From the NCBI GenBank assembly GCA_002722995.1, contig PBNF01000024.1:1-63079 (forward strand): a DNA stretch of 63,079 nt. Direction: 5' to 3'. Of this stretch, positions 10,135-19,844 are shown piece by piece. A program made the translations under genes and the position numbers. The stretch comes from Legionellales bacterium. Lineage in GTDB: Bacteria > Pseudomonadota > Gammaproteobacteria > Comchoanobacterales > Comchoanobacteraceae. How positions within the stretch are numbered: position 1 is the first letter of the stretch; each line of letters begins with the position of its first letter. The notes under the pieces were generated by a model that was given only the letters and a program-made list of their open reading frames with translations, had not been told where the DNA came from and did not search any database.

Positions 10135-11301
10135 TTATTGAGGCAACCATGCCGGAATTTTGGATAGCAATGCCGCACGTTCTCGAAGATAAGAACCTGT
10201 CAAGGCAAAACCTAATACCTCACCTTGAGGCGACTCAAAACATCCTAATCGATCTAAGCCACTGCCTTCAAAATGCCACGCACCCTTAACATGAGGCGAT
10301 GGCGGCACTACCACAGTTGGACAGCACGGGGTTTTAAGAACAATAGGCATCGCGGGGTATGTCACTGCTGTAGGCTCACCCGATAATGTTTTGGCCAATG
10401 CTTGCGCACAACGTCGAAGCGGCGCAACATAACCCAATGACCAGTTGGCCACTTCAGCACAATCTCCCAGGGCATAAACATTAGGGTGATTGGTTCTTAA
10501 ATAAGCATCCGTAACAATCCCTTGTTTGACAGCCAAACCCGCTGATTGAGCCAATTGTGTACGGGGCGCTAAACCGACCGCACTGATCATACAAGCCGCT
10601 CGAACAGTGTCCCCTGAAGCTAACTGTAGTTCAACACCTTGATCTAAGGGTGTACAAGATCGAAGCTGATCAGGCCCTTTCCAAGACACCCCTATTGTCG
10701 TTAATCCCTGAGATAAAGCCTGGCCAATTGGCTCAGGTAGCAAGCGATTGACAGGCCATGCATCTGCATGAATGAGGGTAACAGGATAGCCTCCTGAACT
10801 TAAATCACAGGCCAACTCAACCCCCACCAGTCCTGCGCCAACAATGGCAATAGGTTGATTGATTTGAGTGGATAATTCAGCACGCAATTGCGCATAATCT
10901 TCCCACTGATTAACAGCATAAGCCACTTGAGCACCTTCAATTGACTGATGAAGCTTTAATGGTACAGCACCACACGCCAGCACCAATTGCTTATAATCAT
11001 ATCTTTGGCCCATTTCGGTTGAAACAGACTGCATCTCAAGATCAATATCCATCACTGTTTCATGCGTATAAACCTGAAGTTGATACTGATCCATCATGGC
11101 TTGGGCTGTATGCGTAATCAAATCATAAGCAGTTTTTCCCATCTTGAAACCGGTTGACAAGGTGGGTTTTGAATAAAAATGACCTTCAGATTCTGTGATC
11201 AACGCAATAGAAACCTCTTGGCGATGTTTTCGAATCTCCATAGCGGTTACATAACCTGCCAATCCAGTACCAATGATTAAAATGTCAAACTGCGTACTCA
11301 T
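10135..11301 (-). CDS. rubB: Rubredoxin--NAD(+) reductase-like FAD oxidoreductase
   Basis: FAD-dependent pyridine-nucleotide oxidoreductase of 388 residues. It has the FAD site GTGLAG near the N-terminus, the NAD site GAGLVGVELA about residue 155, and LGDCAEV near residue 275. Features shared with pseudomonad rubredoxin reductase include YSKPTLSTGF, DLSSGGYP, SAVGLAPRT and the KTPCCPTVV C-terminal segment. No rubredoxin gene is in the window. Its ATG overlaps the spoT stop by four bases, so it is the last gene of gmk-rpoZ-spoT-rubB. Function as rubredoxin reductase is inferred from similarity; another electron acceptor is possible. Confidence 0.88.
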   Translation of the reverse strand: MSTQFDILIIGTGLAGYVTAMEIRKHRQEVSIALITESEGHFYSKPTLSTGFKMGKTAYDLITHTAQAMMDQYQLQVYTHETVMDIDLEMQSVSTEMGQRYDYKQLVLACGAVPLKLHQSIEGAQVAYAVNQWEDYAQLRAELSTQINQPIAIVGAGLVGVELACDLSSGGYPVTLIHADAWPVNRLLPEPIGQALSQGLTTIGVSWKGPDQLRSCTPLDQGVELQLASGDTVRAACMISAVGLAPRTQLAQSAGLAVKQGIVTDAYLRTNHPNVYALGDCAEVANWSLGYVAPLRRCAQALAKTLSGEPTAVTYPAMPIVLKTPCCPTVVVPPSPHVKGAWHFEGSGLDRLGCFESPQGEVLGFALTGSYLRERAALLSKIPAWLPQ

Positions 11302-13475
11302 TTAACCTCTCGCTCAATGAACTGCCCCCCTCGCCTAACTTTTAAAATTTTGGGCAATCGCCTGATTCGACGAATCACTTGTGCCAGTTGAGTTCGCCCT
11401 GTCACGAGGATATCAAGCACAACATAAATATTAACACCATCTAAGTGTTCGAAGCTCACATCTGAAATACTGCTGTCTGCGTCAGCCACTGCTAAAGCTA
11501 ATGTTGCCAAAACACCTCTTTGATTAAAGGTGTCGATACAAATTTTTACAGGATATTCACCTTGAACCGTTTCAGACCAACTCACACTCACATACTCTTG
11601 CTCATGATGATGCTGAGTAGAATAAAGTACCGCACAACGGTGGTGGTGAATTTGGATCCCTTCATCTGAAATGAGACGCCCCGAGATAGGATCTCCTGGC
11701 ACAGGACAACAACAACTTGCACATTGCACCACCATCCCTTCTGATCCAGAAATCATCAGCGGTTGATCTTTCTGGTCCACTAGAGTCAACTCAGATTCTT
11801 CAGCTTGAATCATCAGTTGCTTAATCTGACCAACAACCACTTTAACGACGCGACGCCCCAAAGCAATATCTTCAAGCAATTGATCAAATGTTTCGACTTT
11901 ACAAAGTTTTGACAATTCTTGCTGAATCGATTCAGGCACTTGATCTAAACTTAAACCCTGACGCTCTAATGCACCCGATAACAATCGCACGCCTAACTGT
12001 TGCGATTGATCTACTTGAGCTTTTTTAAAGTAATGCCGAATATTACTACGTGCTTTAGCTGTGCACACAAAATCTAACCACAATTTGTTGGGCACTGCTT
12101 GAGGAGCAGTCATCACTTCAACCGTGTAACCATTTCCTAACAAAGTGGATAAAGGCGATAATTGTCTATTGATCATGACTGCAACACAATGATTGCCAAT
12201 ATCGCTATGCACAGCATACGCAAAATCAACAGCAGTTGCACCTGAAGGCAACGCGATAATATCACCTTTAGGGGTAAATACATAAATTTCATCAGAGAAT
12301 AAATCTACTTTCACATTCTCTAAAAACTCAATAGAATTGCCTGTGTTGTGCTGCATATCCATCAAATCTTTGATCCACTGCTGTGTATGCTGCTCACTGA
12401 CATCGACTTGGGCACCTAACTTATATTGCCAATGTGCAGCTAATCCGCGATTAGCACATATATCCATGTGAGCTGTTCTAATTTGAACTTCAATGGGCAC
12501 TCCGTAGGGTCCAAATAGAACCGTATGCAATGATTGATATCCATTTGCTTTGGGCAAAGCAATATAATCTTTCACACGCCCTGGAACAGGCTTATACGTT
12601 GAATGAATGACGCCTAAAATCCGATAACAGGAATCCACTGAATTGGTTACAATTCGAATGGCATACACATCTGTGATTTTTGAAAAAGGTAATCCTTTAT
12701 CACGCATCTTACAATAAATACTATAAATATGCTTGGCTCGTTTCGTAATGCGCTCAACATGAATATGCTTTGATTTAAGCTGATGTTGAAATCGAAGACG
12801 AATATCTTCTAAAATATCTAAATGTGAACCTTGCGTTCGATTCACTGCGGCTTGAATCACGCGTGCACGATCAGGGTATAATGCAGCAAAGCCTAAATCT
12901 TGTAATTCAAGCGCTACTGCATGCATTCCAACACGATGCGCAATAGGTGCGTAAATCTCTAATGTTTCTCTAGAAATTCTACGACATCGTTCTCGTGATA
13001 GAATATGCACAGAGCTCATATTATCTAAACGATCAGCCAATTTCACCAAAATGACCCGGATGTCTTTAGCCATCGCCATCAACATTTTTCTAAAGTTATG
13101 CGCTTGAGCCTCTTGACGCGTATTAAACTTAATTTGTGTGAGTTTAGATACCCCATCAACTAAAGCAGCAACTGACTCACCAAAAAGCGACTCGATCATT
13201 GCTTTGTCAACCACTGTATCTTCGATCAAATCATGTAACAGTCCAGCTTGGATACTTTCAACATCCAAACGCCACTGCGCCAACAATGTTGCTACACCTA
13301 CAGGATGGATGATATAAGGGTCTCCTGAAACACGCATTTGGCCTTCGTGATACTCATAAGCAAATGTGAACGCGTGATATACTGCTTCAATTTCAACTTC
13401 AGATAGGTAATCGAATAGCTGCTTTCTTAGCGGTTGAAAGCGTTGCAAAACAGTAGATTCTGATTTTGCAGACAC
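11298..13475 (-). CDS. spoT: Bifunctional (p)ppGpp synthetase/hydrolase
   Basis: Makes and degrades the stringent-response alarmone ppGpp. The 725-residue product has the HD hydrolase domain with an intact HDLIED motif (residues 81-86), the synthetase domain with RVKDYIALPKANGYQSLH and EVQIRT, a TGS domain (VFTPKGDIIALPSGATAVDFAY) and a C-terminal ACT domain after a Cys-rich stretch (CASCCCPVPGD). Both catalytic halves look complete, as expected of SpoT rather than RelA. Start is GTG 13475 with GGAG nine bases upstream. rpoZ lies just upstream and rubB overlaps the end. Confidence 0.96.
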   Translation of the reverse strand: MSAKSESTVLQRFQPLRKQLFDYLSEVEIEAVYHAFTFAYEYHEGQMRVSGDPYIIHPVGVATLLAQWRLDVESIQAGLLHDLIEDTVVDKAMIESLFGESVAALVDGVSKLTQIKFNTRQEAQAHNFRKMLMAMAKDIRVILVKLADRLDNMSSVHILSRERCRRISRETLEIYAPIAHRVGMHAVALELQDLGFAALYPDRARVIQAAVNRTQGSHLDILEDIRLRFQHQLKSKHIHVERITKRAKHIYSIYCKMRDKGLPFSKITDVYAIRIVTNSVDSCYRILGVIHSTYKPVPGRVKDYIALPKANGYQSLHTVLFGPYGVPIEVQIRTAHMDICANRGLAAHWQYKLGAQVDVSEQHTQQWIKDLMDMQHNTGNSIEFLENVKVDLFSDEIYVFTPKGDIIALPSGATAVDFAYAVHSDIGNHCVAVMINRQLSPLSTLLGNGYTVEVMTAPQAVPNKLWLDFVCTAKARSNIRHYFKKAQVDQSQQLGVRLLSGALERQGLSLDQVPESIQQELSKLCKVETFDQLLEDIALGRRVVKVVVGQIKQLMIQAEESELTLVDQKDQPLMISGSEGMVVQCASCCCPVPGDPISGRLISDEGIQIHHHRCAVLYSTQHHHEQEYVSVSWSETVQGEYPVKICIDTFNQRGVLATLALAVADADSSISDVSFEHLDGVNIYVVLDILVTGRTQLAQVIRRIRRLPKILKVRRGGQFIEREVK

Positions 13476-13506
13476 GTGATGGTCTCCAGCTGACTCAATT
13501 CATGAA

Positions 13507-13728
13507 TTAATCGAACCATTCATCTGGAGTTTGATCACTAAACTTAGATTGATGATGGCCTGCTGCAATCTCACGCAAAGCGATGACAGCATTTCGATTC
13601 TTACTCTCAGCAACAAGCGGCGTATAACCCATTTCATTGAGCTGTTTCGCTCGATTGGATGCCAACTGAATCAACTCAAACCGATTAGGCACTTGTTCAA
13701 GACAATCTTCTATTGTAACCCTTGCCAT
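13507..13728 (-). CDS. rpoZ: DNA-directed RNA polymerase omega subunit
   Basis: Small RNA polymerase subunit (73 aa) that helps assemble beta' and contributes to ppGpp sensing. It begins [30 protein letters not shown], the hallmark omega sequence, and continues with [10 protein letters not shown]. Between gmk and spoT, as in many gammaproteobacteria, in a compact minus-strand operon. Confidence 0.97.
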   Translation of the reverse strand: MARVTIEDCLEQVPNRFELIQLASNRAKQLNEMGYTPLVAESKNRNAVIALREIAAGHHQSKFSDQTPDEWFD

Positions 13729-13772
13729 ACGTCATCACCTGATTTTTAAAACTTTTTCATCATAACTGACTT

Positions 13773-14375
13773 TCAATCAGAAGCCAAGTGCTTCTCATAA
13801 AATGATACTTGATGGCGTGAGCGCAAGCGCTCTGCATAGACAATATGACTTAAATCACACACGGCAGACTCAAAGTTTTCATTTAATACAACATAATCAT
13901 ACTCAATATAATGCGATAACTCATCATGTGCCTGGTTCATTCTAGCCTGAATAGTGGCCACTGAGTCTTGATCACGCTGAGATAAACGCTCTGACAACAC
14001 CGTTAAAGAAGGTGGAAAAATAAAAACACTCACAGCCTCTGGGAAATATTGTTTCACTTGCCGTGCACCTTGCCAATCAATTTCAAGCACAACATCATGC
14101 CCCAATGAAAACTGACGCTCAAGCTCGGATCGACTGGTACCATATGCCGAACCAAACACATCGGCATATTCGATAAAACACTGTGCATCAATCAGCCGCT
14201 TAAATTCAACAGGATCGACAAAATAATAAGACTGCCCGTCAATCTCACCAACACGCGGCACTCGTGTGGTATGTGAAATCGTACATGCCACATGATCTAA
14301 CTTTTCAATTAAAGCACGCACCAATGAGGTTTTGCCCGCACCTGAAGGTGCTGAAATCACAAACAATGATGGCAT
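13773..14375 (-). CDS. gmk: Guanylate kinase
   Basis: Phosphorylates GMP to GDP. The 200-residue sequence opens with the P-loop SAPSGAGKTSL (residues 8-18) and keeps the GMP-binding segments HTTRVPRVGEIDGQSYYF and EYADVFGSAYGTS and the core VLEIDWQGARQVK. First gene of the gmk-rpoZ-spoT-rubB operon; the 140-bp gap to fis holds the divergent promoters. Confidence 0.97.
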   Translation of the reverse strand: MPSLFVISAPSGAGKTSLVRALIEKLDHVACTISHTTRVPRVGEIDGQSYYFVDPVEFKRLIDAQCFIEYADVFGSAYGTSRSELERQFSLGHDVVLEIDWQGARQVKQYFPEAVSVFIFPPSLTVLSERLSQRDQDSVATIQARMNQAHDELSHYIEYDYVVLNENFESAVCDLSHIVYAERLRSRHQVSFYEKHLASD

Positions 14376-14461
14376 CTAAATTCCCCTTTCTGAACTAAAG
14401 CGCTAAGATTCATTCCACGTTATGTGTATCACGATTTAATCATAATGTCACATGTTGGCAG

Positions 14462-14490
14462 TTGATCTTCGACACATTGCACGCTAGGAT
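14462..14490 (+). promoter_or_regulatory. Candidate sigma-70 promoter of fis
   Basis: TTGATC (14462-14467), a 17-base spacer, then TAGGAT (14485-14490). The -10 element ends 29 bases before the fis start codon. Four of six bases match consensus in each box. Confidence 0.45.
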
Positions 14491-14519
14491 AATTCCTTTA
14501 CCGGTCGAAGGAGGTTCAC

Positions 14520-14762
14520 ATGCATATTCAAACACATTCAACAACACTCACAGACCAAGTCACCCATGCATTGACACACTTATTGTCAGAGAAAACCAAT
14601 CCCGAAAACCTCTATCAAGTTGTGATTGAGGCCGTCGAACGCCCTCTACTTAAGACCATACTTAACCATACCGAAGGCAATCAATCGCTGGCCGCTCGCA
14701 TGCTGGGCATCAGCCGCAGCACTTTACGCAAAAAAATAGAACACCTTCACATCACAGATTAA
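14520..14762 (+). CDS. fis: Fis-type DNA-binding protein, short N-terminus
   Basis: Nucleoid-associated helix-turn-helix protein. The 80 residues align with the C-terminal four-fifths of enterobacterial Fis: LYQVVIEAVERPLLKTIL is the dimerisation helix and GNQSLAARMLGISRSTLRKK the HTH. The N-terminal flexible arm that contacts Hin recombinase (first ~20-25 residues in E. coli) is missing, as in several non-enteric Fis proteins. Start is firm: a strong AAGGAGG lies six bases upstream of the ATG. Single gene, divergent from gmk. Confidence 0.92.
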   Translation: MHIQTHSTTLTDQVTHALTHLLSEKTNPENLYQVVIEAVERPLLKTILNHTEGNQSLAARMLGISRSTLRKKIEHLHITD

Positions 14763-15290
14763 ATTCACCATCACCACTATTTTGACTGATACTTCACTCA
14801 ATCTAAATATATTTTAATTCACACTGACTGATAGACGGACTTTAACGTTCGAAAAATATCACATCCCAGCTTATTAATTTATTGACACGAACATACGTCA
14901 AATCATATCAAAAATGATGACTTTCATACAGTAGCGGCTCACACAGAAGTGGCCTCTTAATAACAACCCCCATATTTGACATCGATCGCGTGAAGTCATC
15001 TTATACAATTTGATCAATTCAAATTAAAATAATTCATTTATACCTACCCAAACTGAATGAATCATTCACCCTATGCATCGTTTTTTATTACGCACTTTCA
15101 ATCCCAAGCTAGACAATAAGCTGTCACTCTATTGAATTTTAATCATTTTATCTTTTCAAACAATGATTAAAGATGGGATGTCAAACCTAAGAATGAATCA
15201 TTTAGAATACCCATTGAAGCCATGACAACTCAGAAAATAATTTAAGTGAACCTCAAGACACACTACATATATCACAAAACTGACAGCTAA
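14763..15290. other. Gene-free stretch downstream of fis
   Basis: About 530 bases between the convergent ends of fis and the next minus-strand gene. No open frame of note, repeat, tRNA or convincing terminator was seen. Confidence 0.5.
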
Positions 15291-16898
15291 TTATGTCGTA
15301 AGCCCTAAAATTGTTTCATGCGGAGAGACTTCATCACCTGGAGAGTTTTTAGGACTAAAAACACCTTGAGTCAACTGATCTGACGGCAATGAATTGGCCT
15401 TAACGGAAGGCTGAAATTCGATAAAAGCTTTTAGAAAAGTCAGCTCAGATTCACCCTTTGTTGAATTAAATTCCAACAAACCCTTAAATTCTTCCTTCAA
15501 ATCACCCTCTAATTTCAATTGAGAGAAAAGCTGATCCAATTGATTAGATTGTGCACAAAGAAAAAGAAGCGATCGAATGTCGCCTGCATCTTTATCTTCA
15601 TCAACCAAGATTAAGTCAAAAGCCTTCATCCATCCGCACACCTGATTCGAATTACGTTGCTCTAAAAAGAGCTTAAACTGAGCTTTAGGCAAGGCTTGCT
15701 GAATATCATCCAGCCATTTATATTGAATCAACGATTCATCATCTTGTACTTCAAACACATAATTCAAATAAGTAAATACACTAGACAAGATCACAGAAGC
15801 TATTAAAAAACTCCAAAAGAATAAAGGTGTACTCAGAAATTCAAAGCAACTAAAATGCGCTAAACCTAATTTTTGCGGAAGCAACGTCATACTAAAACAA
15901 GAGCCCACACCGACAAAACCAAACAACATTGCAAAAAAACGACCTGAAGCGTACTGAGAATGAGGCTTAATATGAAAATCAAATAAAATCGCTAAGAAGC
16001 ATAGTAGTGTTACACCAAATACACAGCGCAGGGAAAAAGGATCTAGCGCTGGAAACACTTCAAAAAAAGAATCAGGCAAACACACCAGCCCCACACTGAC
16101 CAATACAGCTGCCGCACCAATAGCCACTAAACTAAGATGACGCATCAACCAATTTTGACTAGGATTTTCGGTCTCTAAACGCCCCCAACGTTTATGGAAA
16201 TGATTTAAAAGGTTACTAAAATCATCCTTACGCTTACAATCATTGATATTTTCAAGAAAATTAGCGTTTAAAGAAGGATCATAAGCTTTGAGCTCTTGAT
16301 TCAATTCCTGAAGATCTAATTCAAATGCAATTTTCCGACGAGCAAGCTGTTCGTAAAATTTTTGTTCATATGGGAGTGTATAATGCTTCACTATCCAATA
16401 AGTACCGTACATAGCTAAACACACCCCTAAAAACAACAACATTAAAGGTGTAATCGGCAATTCTTGTAAATGATGTAACGGATAAAAATAAGCCCAAGCA
16501 ATATGATACAACAACAACAGGGTATTGAAAGCAGCAAGCGAACCAAATGCAACATGAATCCATTTTAAACATTGAGTTTTTAAATCAAGCTGAATTTCCC
16601 TATTTTGCGCTTCCTCACGGATCAAAGGCCGCTGATGACCCGGTGCTCTCATATGTGCCGCTTTTTTCTGCCCACGAATGATCATGACCACTGCCACCGC
16701 AATGAGTCCAGCAATACACAGCATGATGAAACGATCAACAATGTCTAATCCCATCGTGGCTAAGAATGCAAATTCAATACCACGAAATACCGAAAAGACC
16801 TTCACTTGATCAACTGCATCACCTGGAGTCGTTTCAGTAATACGATCGACGGTATTGTTTTTGATCCCAGCAAAAATAGATTGAATTTGTTCTAGCAT
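15291..16898 (-). CDS. Unknown eight-helix membrane protein (paralogue of the 18.2 kb gene)
   Basis: Not recognised. The 535-residue product (ATG 16898, with AAGGA nine bases upstream) has a short amphipathic N-terminus, then hydrophobic segments near residues 38-55, 57-75, 113-138, 149-170, 253-275, 288-308, 320-341 and 356-378. A charged soluble loop separates helices 4 and 5 (170-250), and a soluble, mostly helical C-terminal region of about 155 residues ends in a Ser/Pro-rich tail. The helix spacing closely matches the protein encoded at 18186-19844, and short stretches match too (TPLMLLFLGV against VPLMVLLLVA), so the two are probably paralogues. No enzymatic motif was seen; a host-interaction role is possible but unsupported. 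Confidence 0.75.
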   Translation of the reverse strand: MLEQIQSIFAGIKNNTVDRITETTPGDAVDQVKVFSVFRGIEFAFLATMGLDIVDRFIMLCIAGLIAVAVVMIIRGQKKAAHMRAPGHQRPLIREEAQNREIQLDLKTQCLKWIHVAFGSLAAFNTLLLLYHIAWAYFYPLHHLQELPITPLMLLFLGVCLAMYGTYWIVKHYTLPYEQKFYEQLARRKIAFELDLQELNQELKAYDPSLNANFLENINDCKRKDDFSNLLNHFHKRWGRLETENPSQNWLMRHLSLVAIGAAAVLVSVGLVCLPDSFFEVFPALDPFSLRCVFGVTLLCFLAILFDFHIKPHSQYASGRFFAMLFGFVGVGSCFSMTLLPQKLGLAHFSCFEFLSTPLFFWSFLIASVILSSVFTYLNYVFEVQDDESLIQYKWLDDIQQALPKAQFKLFLEQRNSNQVCGWMKAFDLILVDEDKDAGDIRSLLFLCAQSNQLDQLFSQLKLEGDLKEEFKGLLEFNSTKGESELTFLKAFIEFQPSVKANSLPSDQLTQGVFSPKNSPGDEVSPHETILGLTT

Positions 16899-17043
16899 GT
16901 ATATAATCCTTTTCAACACGAATATTGTGTGATGTTTATTTATAATTTTTACAATATCATAACATATCATCCATTTAAAAAAAAGCACTTTCAAAAACCA
17001 AAAAAAAATGGTAACATGTTGATTTTTATAAACCATTTTTAAA

Positions 17044-17589
17044 ATGAATGCATTTGAACCTAAAGCACAAAAATTGTTAATCGAATTTCGAAAATCGTTT
17101 AAACACAGCTGGTCGAAACAGCTGATTGCTCAGTTCCCTATTTCAAATATTTGCCTAGACCGAAGATATTTAAGGACATTGAATGATCTAGGCTTATACG
17201 AAAATGTTGTGTATTTATCTGAATTGATCCAAGCTTATATTACGCAACATCCAAATCTACATCATCAGGATCACACCATGTGTGAATACTTACAAGAACT
17301 TGACACCATGATCAATGCTTACACCATCAATGAATATAAAGTGATTCACAAACAAGAACATGCTGCACATGCTTATGTTCAAGCCATTCAGCTGATCAAC
17401 CTACCCGCCGAAAAACTAGATGAACACACCTCAAAGCAGCTTAAAAAATATTTAACCTGTGTAGCTGAATATGGATCTCCTAAACACATCAAACACTTAA
17501 TAGAGTGTCTTAAAAAACAACAATATAAAAACAACTACTTCTTCTTAATTCAAATCAGACACTTCAAAAGCATATTGAGCTCAAAGTAG
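17044..17589 (+). CDS. Hypothetical helical protein
   Basis: Unrecognised 181-residue protein, rich in Leu, Lys and His and predicted by eye to be largely helical, with no signal peptide or membrane segment. It is the only plus-strand gene between the two eight-helix protein genes and is divergent from the first, with 145 bp between starts. No clear ribosome-binding site precedes the ATG, but the length of the open frame in such AT-rich DNA and its coding-like composition argue that it is real. Confidence 0.6.
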   Translation: MNAFEPKAQKLLIEFRKSFKHSWSKQLIAQFPISNICLDRRYLRTLNDLGLYENVVYLSELIQAYITQHPNLHHQDHTMCEYLQELDTMINAYTINEYKVIHKQEHAAHAYVQAIQLINLPAEKLDEHTSKQLKKYLTCVAEYGSPKHIKHLIECLKKQQYKNNYFFLIQIRHFKSILSSK

Positions 17590-18185
17590 AGACGGCCATC
17601 CCCTCAAACCTTTGCATCTACTACTCTGGTGAACCGATTTTCAATTGATTTGCGCCATCTGATCTTAACACATAACAGTGATGACCTCACTTCAAGTCAA
17701 ATACATCAAACCATCCAGGTTGATGTGAACATTCTTCACTATGACGCATCCGATATTATTTAAAAGTCAAATTGATCTGCTACGATGAAGAAATCTTTTA
17801 TGGATCAGACACATATAAAACACATTAACCCACCATTAGATCCGATGAGTGATCGCTCCAAGCCGCTCAAAAGATAAATAGTATAAAAAAGCTGCTCAGG
17901 GCCTCTATAATACCGAGCATTAACATCACCTGACACCTCAATGCATGTCGATGCAGCTCATTTAAAAGACAACTGAGCAGTTCATTGAAGATCGATGATC
18001 AAGACGTGAATAGCCGCTGTACTTTTAATGTAGTAAAGTAGTCACTTAAGCAATCAAATCATGCTATCATTTTTTAAGATTCTGCTTAATACTGGACCCT
18101 TTCATTTCATCAATACTAGATGATGAATCAAGGTGTTTTTTTAACAATCGGCGCTTCATAATCATCAGCCATCGTTGCTAAGCAA
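17590..18185. other. Gene-free stretch with a spaced inverted repeat
   Basis: About 600 bases with no gene on either strand. It contains CTGCTCAG at 17892-17899 and its exact inverse CTGAGCAG at 17973-17980, 73 bases apart, which could close a structured transcript. No known RNA family was recognised. Confidence 0.45.
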
Positions 18186-19844
18186 TCACTGGACGCCTGG
18201 CTTGATAGACGGCTGCTCCTCAACCCGGTTACGGGCCTTTTGGGGAGCTACGGGAAGACTGCTACTCAACCTGTGCGAATCACCTTGGAGACTTTGAGGA
18301 AGGCGAGGAAGGCCTAGAATGTTGTTTTTAACTTGATCAAACCATTGATTGAATTCTTGAGTTTCAAAATCACCTGCAATAGGCTGTGTCCTTTCATAAG
18401 AATTTGAATACACATTAAATAATTCATTTTGATCCAAATCATCCTTAACCTCCTCAAAAATCACCTTCACTGCCTGATTGAGTGAACTCAGATTTAAAAC
18501 CTGATCATACTTTTGATTAAATGCATCCACAGCATCATGAATGCTGTCTTGATACTCTGTGAGTTGAGCTGTAGATTTAAAATCAAAACCATGTTCAAAT
18601 ACTGCATCAACAAGCGCTATCTCTTTTAAACCTAATCCACCAAGAACAATCAATCTTTTCATCACGGTATCATTCATATGTTGGACTTTTCTCAGCTTCA
18701 AAATCAGTTCAAATGCATCTTGCCAATGCGCACTATATCCACAATTCAATCCATACAACACACCCAACAGAGCACTCCCAATTCCAACATAAACATTCAT
18801 CGTGATATTCAAGATAGAAGCAATGCTCCAAAGACTCATACTCCCCATTAAAAATCCAGTCATCCCAAACCAAATCAAACTTGATCGAGGGGTATTTGGT
18901 TGAGTTAAATAATATCTTAATGCAGCACCATAAATGATCACTAACACCATACTTAATAAACAATTCATCTCCACACTCAATTGATTACTTAAATGCGCCC
19001 AAGGCCCTTCAACAAAAAAGATCCCTTGAAGCAAACCTGTGCTCGACAACATTGAACTTAGCACGACAATCAATAAAGCAATGATCAACAAGAGAATCAA
19101 ATAATAGATCTTCGGATGAATGCGTAATGGATAACGCTGGATTAATTTCTTTTTGAGCGCCTTGAGAGAACGACCTGCAAGACTATTACCCATATCATTC
19201 TCACGAATATCATCTAAACTCATCAATGAATGAATATCAGTTGTTTGATGCAACTCGCTCATATTATTAAATAATGCATCTGAGACTTTTTTGTTTAATT
19301 GAATCGATTGATGGGCTGCAATTGACCAAGCCACCAACAGCAATACCATCAATGGCACCCCCATCCATAGGTTAAAATGAGGATATAAGCCATGCAACAA
19401 AGTATACCCACGATAGAGCCCTAATACAAAAAAAGGTAACGTGATGAAATGCAGAACATAATCATTGACCAGAAACTTGCGCCATAGCGGTTGACTAGCA
19501 TCATATTGATCTTGAACGGCTTGGCCCGACTCATTATGAACTGCAAATCGAAGGCTATACTGCCGCCAAGAATTACGCCATTGATCTTGCTTGTATACAA
19601 TATAAGCACACAAGACAACAACTCCTATCAACTCTAATGTTCTCAATGAATTCCATCCAGCCCAGATATCAAAGCCAAAGCTTAATAGTAGAAAAATAAT
19701 AAATCTAAACCATGAAAACACTTGATTGATCTTGAGCGTATTAGACAAAAAATGATCAAAATAACTCAAACCCTCACCCTGTTGAGATGCATGCGTCAGT
19801 GAACCTTGTGGATCTGGAGAACCCTGATTTATCTTTGATGGCAT
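18186..19844 (-). CDS. Unknown eight-helix membrane protein (paralogue of the 15.3 kb gene)
   Basis: Not recognised. 552 residues, started by ATG 19844 with GGAG six bases upstream. A polar 40-residue N-terminus is followed by hydrophobic segments near 44-61, 69-85, 128-150, 161-178, 245-268, 290-312, 321-343 and 346-368. A soluble loop lies between helices 4 and 5, and a soluble C-terminal region of about 180 residues ends in a Ser/Pro/Gln-rich tail. The pattern is almost the same as in the 15291-16898 protein. Neither has a Cys-rich, ATPase or transporter signature. Long gene-free stretches flank it, and it appears to be a single-gene unit. Confidence 0.75.
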   Translation of the reverse strand: MPSKINQGSPDPQGSLTHASQQGEGLSYFDHFLSNTLKINQVFSWFRFIIFLLLSFGFDIWAGWNSLRTLELIGVVVLCAYIVYKQDQWRNSWRQYSLRFAVHNESGQAVQDQYDASQPLWRKFLVNDYVLHFITLPFFVLGLYRGYTLLHGLYPHFNLWMGVPLMVLLLVAWSIAAHQSIQLNKKVSDALFNNMSELHQTTDIHSLMSLDDIRENDMGNSLAGRSLKALKKKLIQRYPLRIHPKIYYLILLLIIALLIVVLSSMLSSTGLLQGIFFVEGPWAHLSNQLSVEMNCLLSMVLVIIYGAALRYYLTQPNTPRSSLIWFGMTGFLMGSMSLWSIASILNITMNVYVGIGSALLGVLYGLNCGYSAHWQDAFELILKLRKVQHMNDTVMKRLIVLGGLGLKEIALVDAVFEHGFDFKSTAQLTEYQDSIHDAVDAFNQKYDQVLNLSSLNQAVKVIFEEVKDDLDQNELFNVYSNSYERTQPIAGDFETQEFNQWFDQVKNNILGLPRLPQSLQGDSHRLSSSLPVAPQKARNRVEEQPSIKPGVQ

